A DNA stretch of 64,000 nucleotides, from contig NC_037673.1 of the NCBI RefSeq assembly GCF_003255815.1, positions 92,792,840 through 92,856,839 of the forward strand, written 5' to 3'. The position numbers and the translations under genes are program-made. The notes below the pieces were generated by a model, which had not been told where the DNA came from, did not search any database, and was given only the letters and a program-made list of their open reading frames with translations. This DNA is from Theropithecus gelada. Taxonomy: Eukaryota > Chordata > Mammalia > Primates > Cercopithecidae. Of the stretch, positions 62,488-64,000 are shown piece after piece (position 1 is the first letter of the stretch; the number at the start of each line of letters is the position of its first letter).

Positions 62488-64000
62488 TTTTTTTTAAAAT
62501 TTAAGTTTTAAGTTCAGGGGTATGTGTGCAGGTTTGTTGTATAGGTAAGCTTGTGTCATGGGGGTTTGTTGTACAGATTACTTCATCACCCAGGTATTAA
62601 GCCCAGTACCCATTAGTTATTTTTCTTGACCCTCCTACCCTCTACCCTCTGATGGGCCTCAGTGTGTGCTCTTCCTCTCTGTGTGTCCATGTGTTCTCAT
62701 CATTTAGCTCCCACTTGTAAGTGAGAGCATGTAGCATTTGGTTTTCTGTTCCTGTATAAGTTTGCTAAGGATAATGTCCTCCAGCTGCATCTATGTCCCT
62801 GCAAAGGGCATGATCTTGTTCTTTTTTGTGGCTGCCTAATATTCCATGGTGTATATGGACTTCATTTTCTTTATCTAGTCTATCATTGATGGGCATTTAG
62901 GTTAATTCCATGTCTTTGTTATTGTGAATAGTGCTGCAGTGAACATATATGCATGCATGTGTTGTTATGATATAATGATTTGTATTCTTTTGGGTATATA
63001 CTCAGTAATGAGATTGCTGGGTTGAATGGTAGTTCTGTTTTTAGGTCTTCGAGGAATTCCACAGTCTTCCACAATGGCTACACTAATTTACACTCCCACA
63101 AACAGTGTATAAGCATTCCTTTTTCTTCCCAACCTTGCCAGCATCAGTTATTTTTTTTACTTTTTAATAATAGCCACTCTGACTGGTGTGAGATGGTATT
63201 CCATTGTGGTTTTTATTTGCGTTTTTCTAATGCTGTTGATCTTTTTTTTCATATGCTTGCAGGCCACATGTATGTCTTCTTTTGCAAAGTGTCTATTCAT
63301 ATCCTTTGCCCACTTTTTAATGGGGCTGTTAGTTTCTTGAAAATTTGCTTAAGTTCCTTGTAGATGCTAGATATTAGACCTTTGTCAGATACATAGTTTG
63401 CACAAATTTTCTCCCATTTTATAGGTCATGTGTTCACTCTGTCGATAGTTTCTTTTGTTGTGCAGAAGCTCTTTAGTTTAACTAGATCCCATTTGTCAAT
63501 TTTTGTTTTTGTTTCAATGCTTTTGGGTCTTCGACATGAAATCTTTGTCCATGCCTGTGTTCAGAATGGTATTGTCTAGGTTGTCTTCCAGGGCTTTTAC
63601 AGTTTTAGGTTTTAAATGGAAATCTTTAATTCATCTTCAATTGATTTTTGTATATGATGTATGAAGGGGTTAATGTCAGTCTTCTGCATATGGTTAACCA
63701 GTTATCCCAGCATCGTTTATTGAATAGGGAGTCTTTTCCCCATTGCTTGTTTTTGTCAGCTGTGTCAAAGGTCAGATGGTTGTAGGTGTGCAGCCTTATT
63801 TCTGGATCTTCTATTCTTTTCCATTGGTCTATGTGTCTGATTTTGTACCAGAACCATGGTATTTTGGTTACTGTAGCCCTGTAGTATAGTTTGAAGTCAG
63901 GTAATGGGATGCCTCCAGGCTTGTTCTTTTTGCTTAGAGTTGCTTTGGTTATTCAGACTCTTTCTTGGTTCCATATGAATTTTTAAATACTTTTTTCTAA
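62488..64000 (-). mobile_element. L1 element, 3' part, running off the right edge
   Basis: Poly-T (62488-62495), 3'UTR and C-terminal ORF2 of an older primate L1 (different 3'UTR from 21607 and 34113), minus strand. It continues beyond 64000. Confidence 0.95.
62704..64000 (-). pseudogene. L1 ORF2 remnant, C-terminal part
   Basis: The stop equivalent is at 62704-62706 (plus tta). Reading leftward from the window edge the frame is broken by multiple indels. Only the C-terminal third of ORF2 is inside the window. Confidence 0.85.

Overview
The window looks like nuclear DNA of an Old World monkey (a macaque, baboon or vervet-type genome). It is AT-rich and full of primate L1, Alu, MIR, L2, MaLR and mariner copies. 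Two young Alu copies (18137-18427 and 62098-62413) carry base differences typical of cercopithecoid AluY lineages rather than human AluY. The youngest L1 has an ORF1 whose coiled coil differs clearly from the human one. I recognise no exon of a cellular protein-coding gene, no rRNA or tRNA gene and no CRISPR array, so the window is best read as intergenic or deep intronic DNA. L1 sequence covers roughly 40 percent of it.

Layout. 1-3716: an L1 whose 5' part is inverted (twin priming), running off the left edge. 3717-21592: mostly unique or ancient DNA with L2, MLT1, MIR and about eight Alu copies. 21607-27782: a full-length but decayed L1PA-type element on the minus strand. 27797-34096: MLT1, two Alus and a somewhat CpG-retaining unique stretch. 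34113-40288: a young full-length minus-strand L1 with 16-bp target-site duplications, intact ORF1 and an ORF2 broken by one extra base in an A run. 40305-46526: a CA repeat, an L1 3' fragment, a decayed minisatellite of about 59 bp period, a THE1 LTR and one copy of a duplicated block. 46538-54508: an ancient full-length L1 of about 8 kb on the plus strand, interrupted by an AluJ and by the second copy of that block. 54970-56230: an HSMAR2 mariner with both ends. 56231-62084: unique DNA, nested LTR-like elements, an (AATTC)11 repeat and a MIR. 62098-64000: an Old World monkey type AluY, then another L1 running off the right edge.

The only genes that were recently functional are those of the L1 at 34113-40288. 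ORF1 encodes the RNA-binding trimer protein and ORF2 the endonuclease/reverse transcriptase. They are expressed from one bicistronic RNA driven by an internal 5'UTR promoter, and the two proteins copy that RNA back into DNA at TT/AAAA-like sites. Everything else is relics of the same process, Alus mobilised by it, LTR remnants and a dead DNA transposon. I did not find a convincing new biological system. The best leads are the near-intact L1, the dispersed 190-bp block and the decayed minisatellite.
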